From NCBI GenBank assembly GCA_036852015.1, contig JAANDG010000024.1:186001-250000 (forward strand): a DNA stretch of 64,000 nucleotides, read 5' to 3'. Within the stretch, counting starts at the first letter, position 1. Each line of letters opens with the position of its first letter. This DNA is from Pelodera strongyloides. Its lineage: Eukaryota; Nematoda; Chromadorea; Rhabditida; Rhabditidae. Under the pieces are notes generated by a model. That model made no database searches. It saw nothing but the letters and a program-made list of their open reading frames with translations, and was not told the origin of the DNA. Position numbers and translations under genes: made by a program. Positions 1 through 15,000 of the stretch are shown piece after piece.

Positions 1-17
1 TCTGATTATTGGTTTAG

Positions 18-3000
18 ACAGCTCTCCACCACGTCAAATATTCTGACAGCCGGTCGAATAGCGCTTCAGAAGAGCGTGAACCGCCATCTCAGAAGTCTAC
101 CACATTCCAACACCGCTTCACACGAGGTATACTCATTACGTGTATGATTTTACTTCGAGTTTATTCCAAAGTACAAACGTTAACAAGAACAGACGTGGCG
201 CTTCCATCATCAATGAATCAATAACATAGTCTCATTGAGAGATCCGTGGAGTGGAGAACAGTGAGAATATTGAAAAGGAAACATTTATTAACTGTTATAG
301 GCTTGGCACGAGACTCTGAGAGTGTGGGAATTGTTTACGGCGCAGCTAGTTTCTGGTTGCAAGGACCACGCCGACTTTGTGGATCATGTGACAAGGGTGA
401 GTATTGCTAACTGCATGTCTGCTGTGGATAAATGTAGTTTCTGGTGATTTCTGATTCTTTTTTAACATTACAATTGTCCTCTCATTGGCGTAAACCACCG
501 TAAGATGGCGCGACTGTCCACCAGCTCCTGAGCTCCTGTAGTGGTGCACTCAGCACTCTGTATCTGTACGTTGGAGATTTTCCCCTTTTCAGATTACAAC
601 TGGAACAAATCTATCTGCGACCAGTTCGGATGCGGCAGCCGCTCTTGTGGATGCGTGGAGTAATATGAGTGGATTCCTGTGCGCCTTTTCACACCTGATT
701 TACGCGAAGGAGCCCAACCACGTTACTAGGTTTGAACTTTGTTTATCCTTTTTGAATAGGCCAAGTTGTGATTTTTGAGATTTCGTTCGTTGCAGCCTCG
801 TATGCAGTAGATAAATGTGTGGAATTTAAAGTTAATGAAATGTATGTTTAGCTTTGTAAATATGGAATTTCAAGTTAATAACGTATGTTTAGCTTTGTAA
901 CCCGAATGTTGTCTGTGCTGCGCAACGCTGCCGACTCCAATGGAAGGGATCTAATGTGCAAATGCGTGAAGGTGCGTTATTTTATTGACTTAATGTTTAA
1001 TCATTATTTATTATACAAACGTAATTAACCTCTTGGATAAGATCACCAAATATTGAAAAAAAAAATGTGTTCAGGAGTTGCTCAGCTACGAGCTCGACAC
1101 TAGTCTCGACCACTTTCTTTTCCATTCGATCGCAGCACAACTATCACAGCACTCGGCTCATGCGCAATTTGTCGAACATGTCATTTACGTTGTCAGGTGA
1201 GCTTGGGCTTTAAAGCTGAAAAGTTTCCGTAGACTTTGACCTACCTATTCCTTGGAACGGTAGTTTTATTTTGTTATAAGTATTAGTTAGACATATTCAG
1301 GAACATTCTCTCTCGTCGGCAGGTGGTCATTCTTCGTGTGGATTCCACCCAGCAAATGCTCAATGCCCTACTCTTGCACAGTCAACAGAGTGTTGATAGG
1401 ACACCACAGCAGAAAATGGTTTGTTGTTTAACTTTGTAAAATAAAATTGGTATCAATGTTTCATGTTCTCGGAAAATGAGCACACACGTTTTGAATTAGT
1501 TATGTGCTCAGTGTAGACTAGGACTCGACATCGCTGCCTGTTTAGATGTTCACAAAGAAACTATGCGGCTTACTGCAACTGGTCTTAGCGAATGGAGCTG
1601 CCCGCAGAATCCCACCACCGTTGCAATCAAGGTAGGGGTTTTGATGTTGTTCTGCTCTTTTCTGTGTTTGTTGTTTATGAAAAGTTTCGCGCAGTCCCAT
1701 ATTAGCCTTAATCGTTAATCTACGTACCATATCATTTGATACTTGGAACGTATGTAGAAGTTTGAAAAGTGTTGTTTTTATTGCAGTTTCTTACATATTT
1801 AGATTAGTGGAACATATTTCCTCATGTCTTTCTTCTCTACCGCCGGCTCATCCATTTTCGGTGTCTCGCACCGAAACCCTTCATTCGATACTCGGAGCAC
1901 TGGCCAAGCTGCTCTCCAATATTAGCATCGCCATTCCGACAGCCACTTTTAACAAGTAAGACTATTCAGATGTAGCTGGCTGTAGATGGGTTCCTGGGTT
2001 GACTTCGACGTATGAATTTTGAACTGGCGCAAATATGATGTAGCAAGTGTGCGTCTAGTACGAAGGCACGTACTTCCTTGAATATTGCGGGCTCAAATTT
2101 CCCCTTTTCAGGTTGTTCTCGCAGCTTTTGGAGGCATTCCAGGAACCATGTTTGTCCCATTCGTCTCCGGTGTTAAGCAGAACTCCTCTTGAGGTGAGTT
2201 TTTGTTTGATTTATGGAAACCGATCAAAAATGAAACTGTTTCACAAGCCAAATGTAGTAGCGTGATCGCACAGGCAATACTGATATGCATGCCATTTGTC
2301 CAATATGCCACACGTTGCGAGACATCCATAAATTTTATTGTTCAGGAGACAATGGGCTCGGCCGGTGCCGCGGAACTCACACGGAGAACGAACGAGAATG
2401 TTTTGGCAGCGATTGCGGCACTGGTCAATGCAAATCCGGACCTTGGTGGGTATTTAGCCTTCTTTTCATTCCCTTATTTGCGCTGTACAGCGTACAGCTT
2501 TTTTCTGGTTTCTTCCCAAAATGTTACTTTAAGCTTGACTCACGTTTGCGTTATATTGGTATGAAAAGTAACACTAGCGGACTGGAGGGTGAATCCTGCG
2601 GTATTTTTTTATTTGTTGTTAGGTTTACCATGTGACTTCTGTAATCAACAATTATAGGTGTCGTTCGTGTTATGGAGACCTCGTGGAATGGTAGCAGGCG
2701 TACCAGAGGATGGGCTCTGGATGCACTGAGTCGGGTACTGCGTACTGATAGCCCGGCAAGGTGGGTAAAAAGACTTGTAGTTCAATGTTCAATATATGAA
2801 GAGTTGTAATGATTAAGCCCTGAAGGTAGTTTAAGATCGTAACAGTGCAGTGAAAATGATTGACCTTCGGGTTATATGTTTCCTGTAACTATCCGATTCC
2901 TTTCGGCAATTTTTTTTAAATGTGCACGGGTATCTGGTTGTCTTACCAGTGTTACTTGACCATATGATTGTGATTGGGTGAACCAGAGCGTGTTTTAGGA

Positions 3001-6000
3001 GTTCTGGAGGCGCGGGTGACCGCGAAGGCCGTCAGTTCGAGCTTCTCCGACTGCTTACGCTTTCTACTGAAGAGGGGGCACTGCCACTCGTGGGAGCTCT
3101 GGCCAATTCTGTCCCATCGGATAGTATGGTGAGCCGTTTGTATTATTTTGAAATTTGGGGTTGCTTTGTATAAAACTATCTACAATCTACTCATAACTCA
3201 TGTTTTTTACTGATTTGACGTAATTAAGGATCGTGTTTGCCGAGTGGTCGTGACGGCGTTTAGTGAGAGATGTCGCTTGAGCGAATTGTTGTGGGCAGTG
3301 CTTTGGCAAGAAGCTGAGTCGGCGCTTAGTCCCAGCACTTTGTATAGGTATGTCATTTCTTTCACTAGCACTATTCATATACTTTACAAAAAAGGAAACA
3401 TACATAAATAGAGCGAGTATGCTTTTATTGTACACCTTTCAGGGGTTCGTCGTTTGCTGCCAAGCTGATCGGTTACTGCTTCAAGGTGTTCGGACATGCT
3501 TACCTTCTTACAACACTGCGTCCGTTCATCCAGGAGATGCTGCACTCCGAGACAACAAACTACGAAATTGAAGTGGAGAGGTGGGGTTGAAGACTTTCCT
3601 TGTTTAACACGATATCATTACTTTTTGTAAGTTTTCATATCCAAGGTTACGACGTTCGATTGTACTTTCTCAGATGAATCAGACTGAGTCGATGAAATTG
3701 TCATTTTAAAGTTCTTATCTTTTTTTTTTAACTTGTGTGTAAAGCGTGAAACAGTGAAATTTGATTTAGACTCAGCGTGCAGGGCTCGCCCTCTTCTTCG
3801 AACAGTACAGTGGCGCATGGGATCGCTGCCACACAACGTGCAGCCGAAAGGGCATTCGACCTGATTCTCGGATCACAAGAATGTTTACCTCCTAAGGTAT
3901 TTCCTGTTCCTCTTACCTCAGATAGATCTTCTATCTACGGACTTCACGAACATTGCTCTTGTTGTTGAAGTCCAAGCTGTAATCATTTGTTATAAGTTTG
4001 TTTTCAGCTGCGTATCCTCTGCCGGCAACTATACCTGGTTATCAACACCCGATTCCCCCAGAGTGGACTCTCAGCACTTGGAAAAATACTGTTTCTGCGG
4101 CTTTTTAATCCTGCGATTGGTAAGCATACCATACTTTAAGCTTAAGCTTTAGCTTGTGCCTGTCTCGCGTGACATCAGAGTAGCACATCAAATCATAGCT
4201 TCTGTGAACATATTCATTATTAGGTGTTTATTGCCACTGTACGAAAGTCTGAGTTTGTATGGAATGAACAATACATGTGTAATATCTAATGAGCAACTTT
4301 ATCGGTCCAAAGTTGTACAAGGAATAATTGAACTTACATCCATGATCCATGTGCCGTTCAGTGACTGCGTTCGAAATGCAGTTGTGCCCACGGCGCCCCG
4401 CTCGAAATGTCTCCCGTGGACTAATGCTGGTTTCAAAGATCTTGCAGACAACGGTTGGTTTCTTGTAGAACCCCTGAGCCTCTGAGGACACCCACATCAT
4501 TCAATTTGTCAAGCATATCACGCACTAGATGATTAGTTAAACGACCATCTTAATCATGTTCCCCTATTACTGTTGAGTTTAGAAAATCAGCATTGCTTCA
4601 TATTTTGTCTTCGTGCGCACCGCGCACGACATTTGAGCACTAATAACTAATAGTGTTTTCTTTCCCAGTTCGTCGGTTTTTTATTAGATTTTAATGGGAT
4701 AGTGAAATATTGAGGTTAGATGTTTACTTATTTTTCGGTTAACTTGTTTCAGGTCAACCAACCAACAACAAGCCGTGACAGCTCAATGAAGAACTTTGCC
4801 GAATTTATTCAGAACAAAACAAAGCCGGTCAATGAGTGAGCTTTTTATTTGCCGGAGCTAGTTCCTTTTTTGAAGAACTATGCTGTGTGTTTGGTTTTGG
4901 TCTCTTTGCTACCGCTTAGAAGTTGAAGTATGCGTTTTTTTAAATTTGTAGTATTTCTTAGTTTCTTGACGGCTCTGGTTTCCGTTGATCTGGATGAAGG
5001 AGGACTCGACGACATCAATGCTCCTCCGAGTGTGAATGCCCACTTGCTCTATGATACGCATTCTCTTTTCATCAATGACAGGGCTGAGGTTCGTTCTTCT
5101 ATTTTCGTTGCGTAATTTATATGATTCAACATGATATATGGACAGGTTACGATTAGACGAAGGAGCATTGTGCTAAATTTCGCAATCCTTATGAAACATT
5201 ATGTTTGGATGGTTGTAAAAATGTTGTTGAAATTGTCGTGACTTCTATGCAACAATCTTGTAGTCTGGTACGTTAAACGATATGCAGTGTTTTTCGTAGA
5301 CTCGTTCCACTTATTTTATGTAGGTTATATTGGGTTACGCGCATAGGTGTAGGTTTCGCCTGGCACACACACACCAGCCCTACTAAACTTATTCACAGGT
5401 TTTATAGGCTTACTAGTATGAATGGGAAAGAAAGCAACTCTCCTTCCAGATCGTTCGCCAGCTGCGCTATACGTGCACTTCATCTAATCTATGCAGTCGA
5501 GTGGATGCCCTCTTGCATTCATTGCCAGAAGATCCACCTCTTCCACCGTCGAATGCAGAGGGACTTGATCCCACCCTGCCCTACTTCTATCAATTGTCCG
5601 CGGCTCCCGGAGGACTCCCCATTTATGCTCTCATTTTGAGGTGGGAGTTTGTATGCAATTGCTTATCAGTAGGAGGTGTTCCTCTTATAATTTGGTAGTA
5701 GTACAAGCCAGTCTGCTGCTTCTAAATATTCTTTTCCTGCCTGATAGGTCAAGGTAAAAGAGCTCCTTGTTTCAGAAGACTGCAAAATGTGGAGGCTGAA
5801 ACTGCTGTGAAAGCTATTTCGGAGAGATGCGCCCGCTCAAAATGGGTGTGTTTTTTTTCATAATTTCATAGACATTGTGTGCTGTGAAGTAATTCTTCTT
5901 GACCTAACATGACGGCTGATATGTTCAGGTCATGTAAAATGTAGCTTTCGACGTCAGTACTGCTTTTTTGTAGGTTTGTCTTCTTGACGGCATGTGCTGC

Positions 6001-9000
6001 TACGATCCTCCGCACCTCCAGAAGTTAATGTCGGCTGATTCTTTTGCACACATCGACACAGTTATTGTGCTCCACTGTTCAACACCACTCCTGTCAAGGC
6101 TGGCTGATCACTTTGCCTTATTTAATACGGTGAGTGTTTGTTTGGGTATAGTTGATTGTTGATTCCTTACTGAAATCTGCGCTGTATTGCCGATAATATA
6201 TGAAAATAGTTGTAGATTATAAAGGCGCAGACTAAGCCGAGGCAATATATAGTAATTAGAGTTTCTTGGGACAAGGTTATTTGATTAAGTTTTGATGGTT
6301 TGGCATCGAATGATTTCATTGAATAAATATAAAACCTCTTCCAGCTTCACATCTCCTTCGATCCTGTCGGTGCTGGGATTCCACTTGAAGGTCTTCCGAC
6401 GTTATCCAGAACTGTGATGGGTGGATCAGAATACTCGACGGAAGCGACGTTGGTCGCGTCGGAGGATGTGCAGGTCTGTTGACCTTGTTGGTCCCTTGGT
6501 CTGTGGTGCATGAGTGTGGGGTGCAAATGTATCTTACTCCTTACTCTACGCCGCGCAAGTGCAGTTCTTGCTACATGCTTTGAATAGTGAACGGAAATCA
6601 ATCAAATGTATTGTATTTATTGACTGTGGACGTGTGCTTCTTGCTTTCTTTCATGCTTTATGTTGTTTAGGTGACTGTCAAAATCGTCGAAGGAATGTTG
6701 TGCATATCGGGAACACGAAAGTGGAGTGAGCTACCAGCGTTGGTGTCGGATTTCTATCAGTGCACTGATTTTGAACAGGTTTGTATAAGTTGAAGTTGAA
6801 GTTGGAGCTGTTCTAGAGAGCTGTCTTGTAATGTCTATACTAGCTTAGTCGCCGATCGCTCAATTCCTCAATTTTGCAGCTAGAACTGATTGACGCCCAG
6901 ACGTTGACCCTTGTGGCCGGAGATTGTGTCGTCTCGCTGCAGCTGCCCAACGCAAAAGAGCTAATACAGAAGATTGGCAAAGTGAGAGATCGAGCCATTG
7001 CCGAAGCGGACACTGGAGCAAGTATGTTTTGGACTTCTCCAGTTCCTTTTTAGAAATAAATCAAGTAGACATTTGACGTTGATGTGCAGCTCAAAGAGAA
7101 GGTGATTTATTCATTGTCAATTGTCATTGCAGGAGTTCCATTCCGTTCGCACTATCAGCACATGGTCTCTTTGGCGCTCGTCCATCTTGCTGACCAGGAT
7201 GTGGGGGTGCGCGCCACGGCTTACAGGTTGCTGAATAGTCTGGCCGCCACCCTTTCATTGCCAATAGCGACGAGATTGCAGGTGAGGGTTGAGGAAATTC
7301 ACTTGTAATATTTTATTGGCTTACTTCGTTTAAAAAAAAGCAACGCAACTGTTTCAGGAAACCCCGTGTGTTTTGGTCCCGTCGAACTGTAGCCGGTTGC
7401 TTACTCCATTAGTGACAGCTCTTGTGAGGTTTGACCCGCTTCTGCTGACAACGTTGGTACCCAAGGTTTTGGATATTGGAAACATAACATTGATCGATGC
7501 GCTGCAGGTATGATTAATCGATATTGGATCTACGCTAGGATACTATAGTATGCGAAAAACTTGTTTATTGTCACCTTCGACTGTTTCCTTGTTTAGTGTA
7601 AAGTGTAAGGGGATCCCGGTAGTTGCAGCGGCAAACTCTCATATGTTTCTATTATAGGATAGCTGGTCATCGCTTGGCCAGCTAGCTGATGACGCTCGGA
7701 ATGATGTGATCGGTCGAGTGATGCAGACCTGCCAGGAGGGCGGCAGTCTCGCGAGTATTCTCTGCTCGCAGGTCTGGCCGAGGATCGGGCAGCTGGATGA
7801 ACGGGTTCTACACACTGTTATTGATCGGTTAGTTGATGAATTGATGAATTGTTTTTATTTTTTATTAAATAAGACGTCATCACTTAATGCTGTGATGAAT
7901 TTAAACTATTACGTTAATTTGTGATATCGGCTATCATTGATTAGCTTGGCAATAATGTACAGGTTGTGAATATTGATTGTTGCGTTCAATTCGCACATCT
8001 GTTTTACTTTTCTCAAACCTCTTTTCCATGTTGCCATATTTCAGACTTCTGACAGTTTCTCCTCTGTCAGCCTCTCTGGAGATGGTGCAGGCTCTCTCAT
8101 CGGTGGGCGCAATGTTCCCGTCGTTGATAGTTCAGCGCGCACTCGAGCAATTGACGATAGCACCCTTGCCGGGCTCCTCACTCCCCAAGCTTCTCGCCTT
8201 TCTACTCGTCCTGACCTTTGACTCTACAGCACTTAAATGTGAGTTGGTTTTGTGTTTATTCCGTTTTTGTGAACTGAGCCTCAGCGACAGTGTTTTTGGT
8301 GAGATGAGATAATTTGGAATTTGGGACGACACGGTCGTAGGATTCCGTGTTGTTATCTTGGTACTGTTTGAGAAATTCATTGATAAGTTTTACCTTCTTT
8401 GGTGGATCAACATAGATCTTTATGAATTCGGTATTCGGTTGCTTTTTGTTTCAGTGGAAGCCCACCTGCCTTCCATCCTTCACATCGTTGCTTGCGTGTC
8501 TGGCACTGGTAGCACGTTTGTGCGATATGCCACCTTTGCCATCGTCAACAATATATTCCACAGCTTTGGAACAAACACCTCGTATCAGTTGACTGGTAGG
8601 TACTTTTTGTGCGTACGGGCAATACGTATACATAATTCATTCTTGAGCAGGAGCTCGGAGACTTAACTCCTCTCATAATTGTGCCTGTTTTTCACAGTCC
8701 ATCGTATTACGGGATGTACGGGATTCTGGTGAGAAACGATTGTAGTAGGATGGTTTAGTTTTGAATACAGAGGGAAACAGTTTTAGGCTAACAATAAGGT
8801 GCCGTAGTTGATGAGAGACAGGGAGACAGTGGGTAACGATGCCTTTCACTTTCCAGAAGAGCTGCACCGTTCTTTGTCTCTCTTCCTCCGTCAGCTCTCA
8901 TCCGATGAGTCGATGCGTCTCTTCCGCGTTACCGACTGTGATAATGGACAAGCGGTTGTCAATCAGGCCATGCAGTTGGTGGATCATGCAGATGGAAGGT

Positions 9001-12000
9001 GGGAGTCTTTTTTATTATCTGTATTCGGGAACATACAAATTGAAAAAATCTCGAAGATTGAATGGTTGGATGTTGATCTAGAGTGAAAAAAGGTTTGATT
9101 TGATTACTGAGGTGAGGTTGTGAGGTAAACCATTGTCTGGCCTCAGCCCTGGAATACAGTAATACAGACGAAGATGGCTAACCTTTTCGGTGATGCACAG
9201 TCTCTCCCTCCTTTCCGGCATACGAATACGACTGCGACTGCTAAAAATATTTAATATGGTTATTATCTGGAGTATTTCAGATCGGATTCGGATTCACAGC
9301 GCGATGTCGAAGACGATATGCCAGCACTTCAACCTCTCGGACTCAGTGATTTGCATCAGTTGTTAACTCTGATTATTGCTGTGTTGAGGGTGGGTCCGCA
9401 TTTAGTAGTAATCCTACTTTACTAATGAGGCGTTTTATCCTGTGGTTCTCTCACATCACTCATTCGTCCAATTGTTTATTTCTTCTTTATATGTTCTATT
9501 CCATGTTGTCTGCTTTCAGGACCTGGAAGCCGGCATGGACGGGGGCAGGACTTGGCTGGCCGATTGGAGAGCGATTGCAAGACATTGGGCATTTCAGGTG
9601 TGCAGGTTTTGATCTCTTCTAGAAAGGAGTAGTGATATATCTGCACTTCACAATGTTCTAGCCTGCTCTGTGTTGTTTCCATGCACTGCACAGTCTTCAA
9701 ATCTTTGTTTCCAGGTTGGCAACGATATGCAAATCCGATCCTTGATTGCTTTCTCCTGTTTGGCCGACAGCATTTCTGATCAAGAGATGAAGAGTGTGGT
9801 GCAGATATTGGTCCAGGTTTGTTCTTTGTGTCTTTTTTGTTTTGCACCCACATTACGCTGCTTTGCAGGGCGTTGGAGTGAAAGAGTCTTCAGCTTGTTT
9901 ATCTTGGTTACTGTCATTCCACAATATAACATAACATTTATGACGACAACAGATGTATCGCGCAAGTTTTGTCAATATAAGGCCATTATCAAAGAATAAA
10001 TAGATAATAATACAAATAAAACAGGTGAAAGAGAGCATTATAAAAACTAAAATAAGTGGCATAATTAGTTCAACAAAATTATAGGAATAAAGCGGATTAT
10101 GATTGCTTTACACATTCAACTAAAGATACCTTGGTTCTGTGACCTGAAACCTGTATGTTAACGTGTGTTTTGAAGGTTGTGAAGCGCCGTGATTCGCTGA
10201 CGGCGATGGCTGGAGTCTCATTGTCACTAATCCGACTTCACACATTAACTGCCAGTAATTCGCCCATCCATCGTTTGGTCTTCTGGGTTGCAATTCTGTT
10301 ATTCCAAGTTGGTTGCTGGTTCTCTTATTTCATTATATTTATATACCTTGGTGGAACTTGGAATTCCCGAACTTTCGTCTTTCCACTCAGTATTCGTCGG
10401 GTATAGAAATCTATTATAACAGTGAGCAAATATATACAAACAAATTGTAAACCAAAGTGTATGATCTTTATTTAGCTGGAGCATGCGACGATCTACGAAT
10501 ACGCGATAATGTTGCTTCACGCGAACCTTACAAATCTGGACCACATGGGAGTATTTGAGCATACGGTAGGTTGGATACACAAAAGCTACCAGAACTCCTT
10601 GCGAGGAATATATCCTAAAATACGAGAGGAGAGCTCATGTAAGGCTCTGGACCAATGTGCCGGCTTCCCTATAGCCAGATGTTCTTATGTTAACAGTTAA
10701 TTTGAGTTTTGTGTAGCTCATTTAATGGTTTTTTAGTCACTGGAGCGCCTTGCAATGGAATCGCGAACCCCGCTCGAATGGGATCTCAAGGCTCTGGACC
10801 AATGTGCCGGACTCTCATTTAGGGCCAACTTCAATTTCGCCCTTGTTGGATATTTACTGAAAGGTGAGTGGGTCGTTATGGTCGACATTGAAAATGTAGA
10901 TGATCCTGATTGTCAGCGGAGTTCAGCATGTTTAGTTCGGGGTTCGAATTACTGTATATTTCGTGATTTGCTGGCCCTGCTATTCCGTCATTAGTTTACC
11001 TATCACGTGTTTTAGGTCTACGCCAACCCTATCTATCGGTGAAGGCTGTTCAGTTGCTCCAATTGATTCTCAGGATAACGGCCAAAAGCAATCATCAGTA
11101 GGTTTTCTTTTTTCAATACTTATGCTCATTTTCCAGTGTTCATTTGTATTTATTTGTTTATGAAAGGAACATGAATTTTCATTGTCTGATTTATTCCAGA
11201 GATCCGTATGTGCTGACGATGGACAATATCCCATATCTGTTAGCATTGCTGCCTTTTGATGAAAAGGTGATTCGTCGTTTCTCTTCGCTTGTTTCTTGTT
11301 TGCTTGAAGAACTTTATGTCTGCCGCCTGCTGCTTTGTTAGAGTTAGGACTTGTTTCCATGATGTAAAATGGACCGATTTTCGGTTTTCGCGAACAGTGG
11401 AACCGTGGAACGAGAAGGAGTTATTTACTGAAAGACGACAGGGTAATTACTTGAATAATGGGGATAGATTATAGGTTCATCAGCGGTTCCGTGTGTGCAC
11501 GGTGCCGCGACAAGACGAACACAGCACGGGCAGGTCTGTGTTGAGCACACTTTGGGAGTCAAAGGAGAGGTACGTTTAGCTTGTTTGATTTATGCTGGAC
11601 TAGTGATGTGCATTATGTTTCCCATCATGAATTGTTCCCCTTTCGTCGCCTCTAAGTCGTGTCTAGTTGCAGGTCGTCCGGCAGTGTTGCCTCGTTTGCC
11701 CCGATACTCCCCTCTGAAAATGGGTCTGCTCCCCCGGAAGTCCCCGTCACTTCACCTTGGACTGAAGAGGAGGACGAGGAAGGTTTGTCAAGTATCCTTT
11801 CTTATATTTAATTTATTTTGCTCCACTTTGTTAACTATACGAAGTTTAGTAAAGGTTAACGCTCCAGAAGTAGTCTTACGTCGTTTACTTAAAAACCATT
11901 TTTCACGATCGTTTTGCAGTAAGTAGTGTTTTTTTTTGGGTAACGCCAAGAAATTGGATGTTTGATCTTTGATCTGTCCAACTTACGCCTAGAGTGATGT

Positions 12001-15000
12001 TCTTTTGTTCTCTTGTTTTACAACTGGGAGAGTAGATGAATTAGAATTGTCTGAATTTAATTCACGTGAATCATGAGGAGCCTCAGTGAAGTTGTTCGAT
12101 GAAATTAATTCTTCACGTTCAGGTGGTGCACTCCTAGATCCGAGCATCATTTGTGGAGAACAGGCGCAGAGTTTAGCTGTCACTGTTCTTGTAAGTTTTT
12201 TGGCTTTTGTGCTGCATTGATCATAATATATATGTTTTATAGTTATACGTGTGCCTTCTGTACTTGATTTATATTGTTTTCTTTTAGCCGTCCCTATGCC
12301 TATGAGTAGCGGTGCAGTCTTGGTTGTCGAGATAGTTTGTAATATGTACAACGATTAAAACTAACTTTCCAGGCAATCCTTGCGCGTTCATGTCCGAATG
12401 TACACCTAATACTCGACTACCTATTGGAAGCCGTGACTGTATTCCCAACGGTTGTCCCTGTCATGTGAGTACCTTTACTTTTACTTTACCGTCGTCTGCT
12501 CTATGCGTACCATGAGTTTCAGTTACCATAGCCGTACAACTGAAATACCATGGACGTTCCAAGATCGTGCCGGCCGGACTGTCGGACCGTTTGAATGTTT
12601 TTGTTGTAGCTGCGGCCTGTGTAGAGTAGTGTGTCTGATGTGGAGAACACGGCGAAAGACTATAAGTCTTTATTGAAGATACTGTCGAAGTGCGGTAGTC
12701 AATTCCCCAATTGACTCCCACACTGAACCTGCTATGTACAAATCCTAGCACGTTATATTCATTAGTTCGTATGCTAATAGTTCATATACGAAAGTGGTAA
12801 ATGACTCAACATAGACTAATTAGGAACAGGAAATAACTAGTGTTTAGATATACGTTTCAAGGTCATTTCCCTAACACCTCCCCTACTAAACAAAAGTGTA
12901 TTTCTTATTAGACGGATCCATGACGAGTCTCTTCGGTGGTCCACACATCCTCGTTGGTCGTCCTCCGTCAGCCATCCCAGCGTCGCTGTCTGAATCGTAC
13001 CATCCTGTCGAAACGTCGCCACTAACGTCCCTAGTCGATGTCAATTCCTCTTGCGTCTCGGGTCGATTCGCTTCCGCTTTCTGTAGACCAAAGTCGTCGT
13101 ACAGCACAGGCAGCGCGTCATCGTTTTGTCTTTCCCTCAGCTGGTTCATGTGTCGTTTCCAGATTCGTCCGTCCGCTGTCACAACCTCGTAGACCGAACG
13201 TCCAATCTTCTTTTGAATCCTCACGGCTAGAGTGGGGCCAAAACGGCTCATTTTGCGAGCCGGCTCGCGAGCCGTCTCTTTTCGAGCCGAGCCGCCTTTC
13301 TAACAGAGAGCGGGTACGGCTCGAGCCGCGAGCCGCAGTCAAAAAGAAACGGCTCACGGCTCGAGCCGCGAGCCGCAGTCAAAAAGAAACGGCTCACGGC
13401 TCACGGAGCTCGAGCAGTGAGCCGCTTTTCAAAGAGAAGCGGGTACGGCTCACATTTTAGTAAATTAAAATATTTTCGTTATTTAGTCAAGCAAAAAGTA
13501 ATTTTTTTGTTAGTACAAAGGTTACAATGCACAAAAATCATCATACTGAGGGCGGAGTTCGAAATAATGAGCGTTTACAACTATATTGGACACACCCATT
13601 ATTTATTGATTATTTGCTGTTTTTTGGTTTCTTCCGTGAACATAATAGTTTCGTATCATAATGATTTGTGTTTCTAGTTATTTTCTGTCTTTAATTAGGC
13701 ATCTGTAGCTTTCCACCATAGTGTAGCGTTTATGAACTTTGCTTTATATGTAGCACACTACCGACAAAACTAGTTTACACGCGTTTATTTTTCCCATTTT
13801 ACTTGTTTTTTGAAACTAGGTTGTTGATTTAAGCAATTTTTTCCTAAATTATATAAGCGAGCATGAGCCGGTTCGCAGGTGAGCCGTGTGTTCGGGTTGA
13901 AGGCGAGCCGGCTCAGCTTGTGAGCCGTAAGGCGGGTCAGACGCGAGCCGGCTCACCCCCCGAGCCGTAAGGCGGGTCAGACGCGAGCCGGCTCACCCCC
14001 CGAGCCGTGAGTGGGAGTCAAAGGCGAGCCGGCTCAACCCGTGAGCCGCCCTTCGGCGAGCCGGCTCGTGAGCTGCCTGAGCCGTTTTGACCCCACTCTA
14101 CACGGCTATCCACGTCGGCTTTGCAGGATTCTTGTAGTCGCGGGCGTAGACCAAATCATCAGGAGCAAAGTCCCTCTTACGAACACCATGATGACGGTTA
14201 AACTGTTCCTCCATCTTCTTTATTCTATCCTCGGGAAGATGGTTCTCGTTTTCGCTCCATTGCGAAAGTACTGTAAGTGGAGTCCTCAACGTTCTGCCAA
14301 TGAAGTTCTCAGCAGGCGATCGTTTTCCAGGTGAGGATGAGCACGGAGTTGAACGGTAGGTGAACAGGAACTTCTGAAGCATCTCAGCTGTCGTTCCCTC
14401 CCCTCTCAATTTCTGAAGAGATCTCTTGAAGGTGTCCACAAAGCGTTCCGCTTGTCCATTTGACTGTGGGTGGAAGGGTGGAGACTTCACATGTTTAATC
14501 CCATTTCTCCGGCAATAATCCTCAAACTCCTTTGATGTGAACTGGCTACCATTATCTGACACAATTGCTTCTGGAAAACCAAATTGTGCAAAAAATTTTC
14601 CAACCTCTTTTATCGTAGCAGTGGCGGTCGTAGTTGTCATCTCACGAACCTCCGGCCACTTGGAGAAGGCATCCACAACGACGAGGAACATCTTTCCTTC
14701 CATCGGTCCAGCGAAGTCAATGTGAATCCTTTCCATAGCACGAACACATTGGGGCCATGGCATCAGCTCATTCTTCAAGGGCATCTTCGCAGCAGATTGG
14801 CAAGAGTCGCATTTCTTGACCAACATCTCGATGTCCTTGTCCAATCCTTGCCAGTAGACGTTGCTCCGAGCCAACATCTTCATTCGCGTCGCTCCCGGGT
14901 GTCCATCGTGTAGCATCCGCAATACTCTTCCATGCAACGAGTGCGGCACAACGATCCGACGACCCATAAAAAGACATCCTTCGAATATCGAGAGCTCCAA

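Noticed and set aside
13038..13460. 140-codon Arg/Ser-rich plus-strand open frame
   Set aside because: It runs across the integrase tail antisense and the GAGCCGGCTC arrays of the nested element; its composition follows the repeat.
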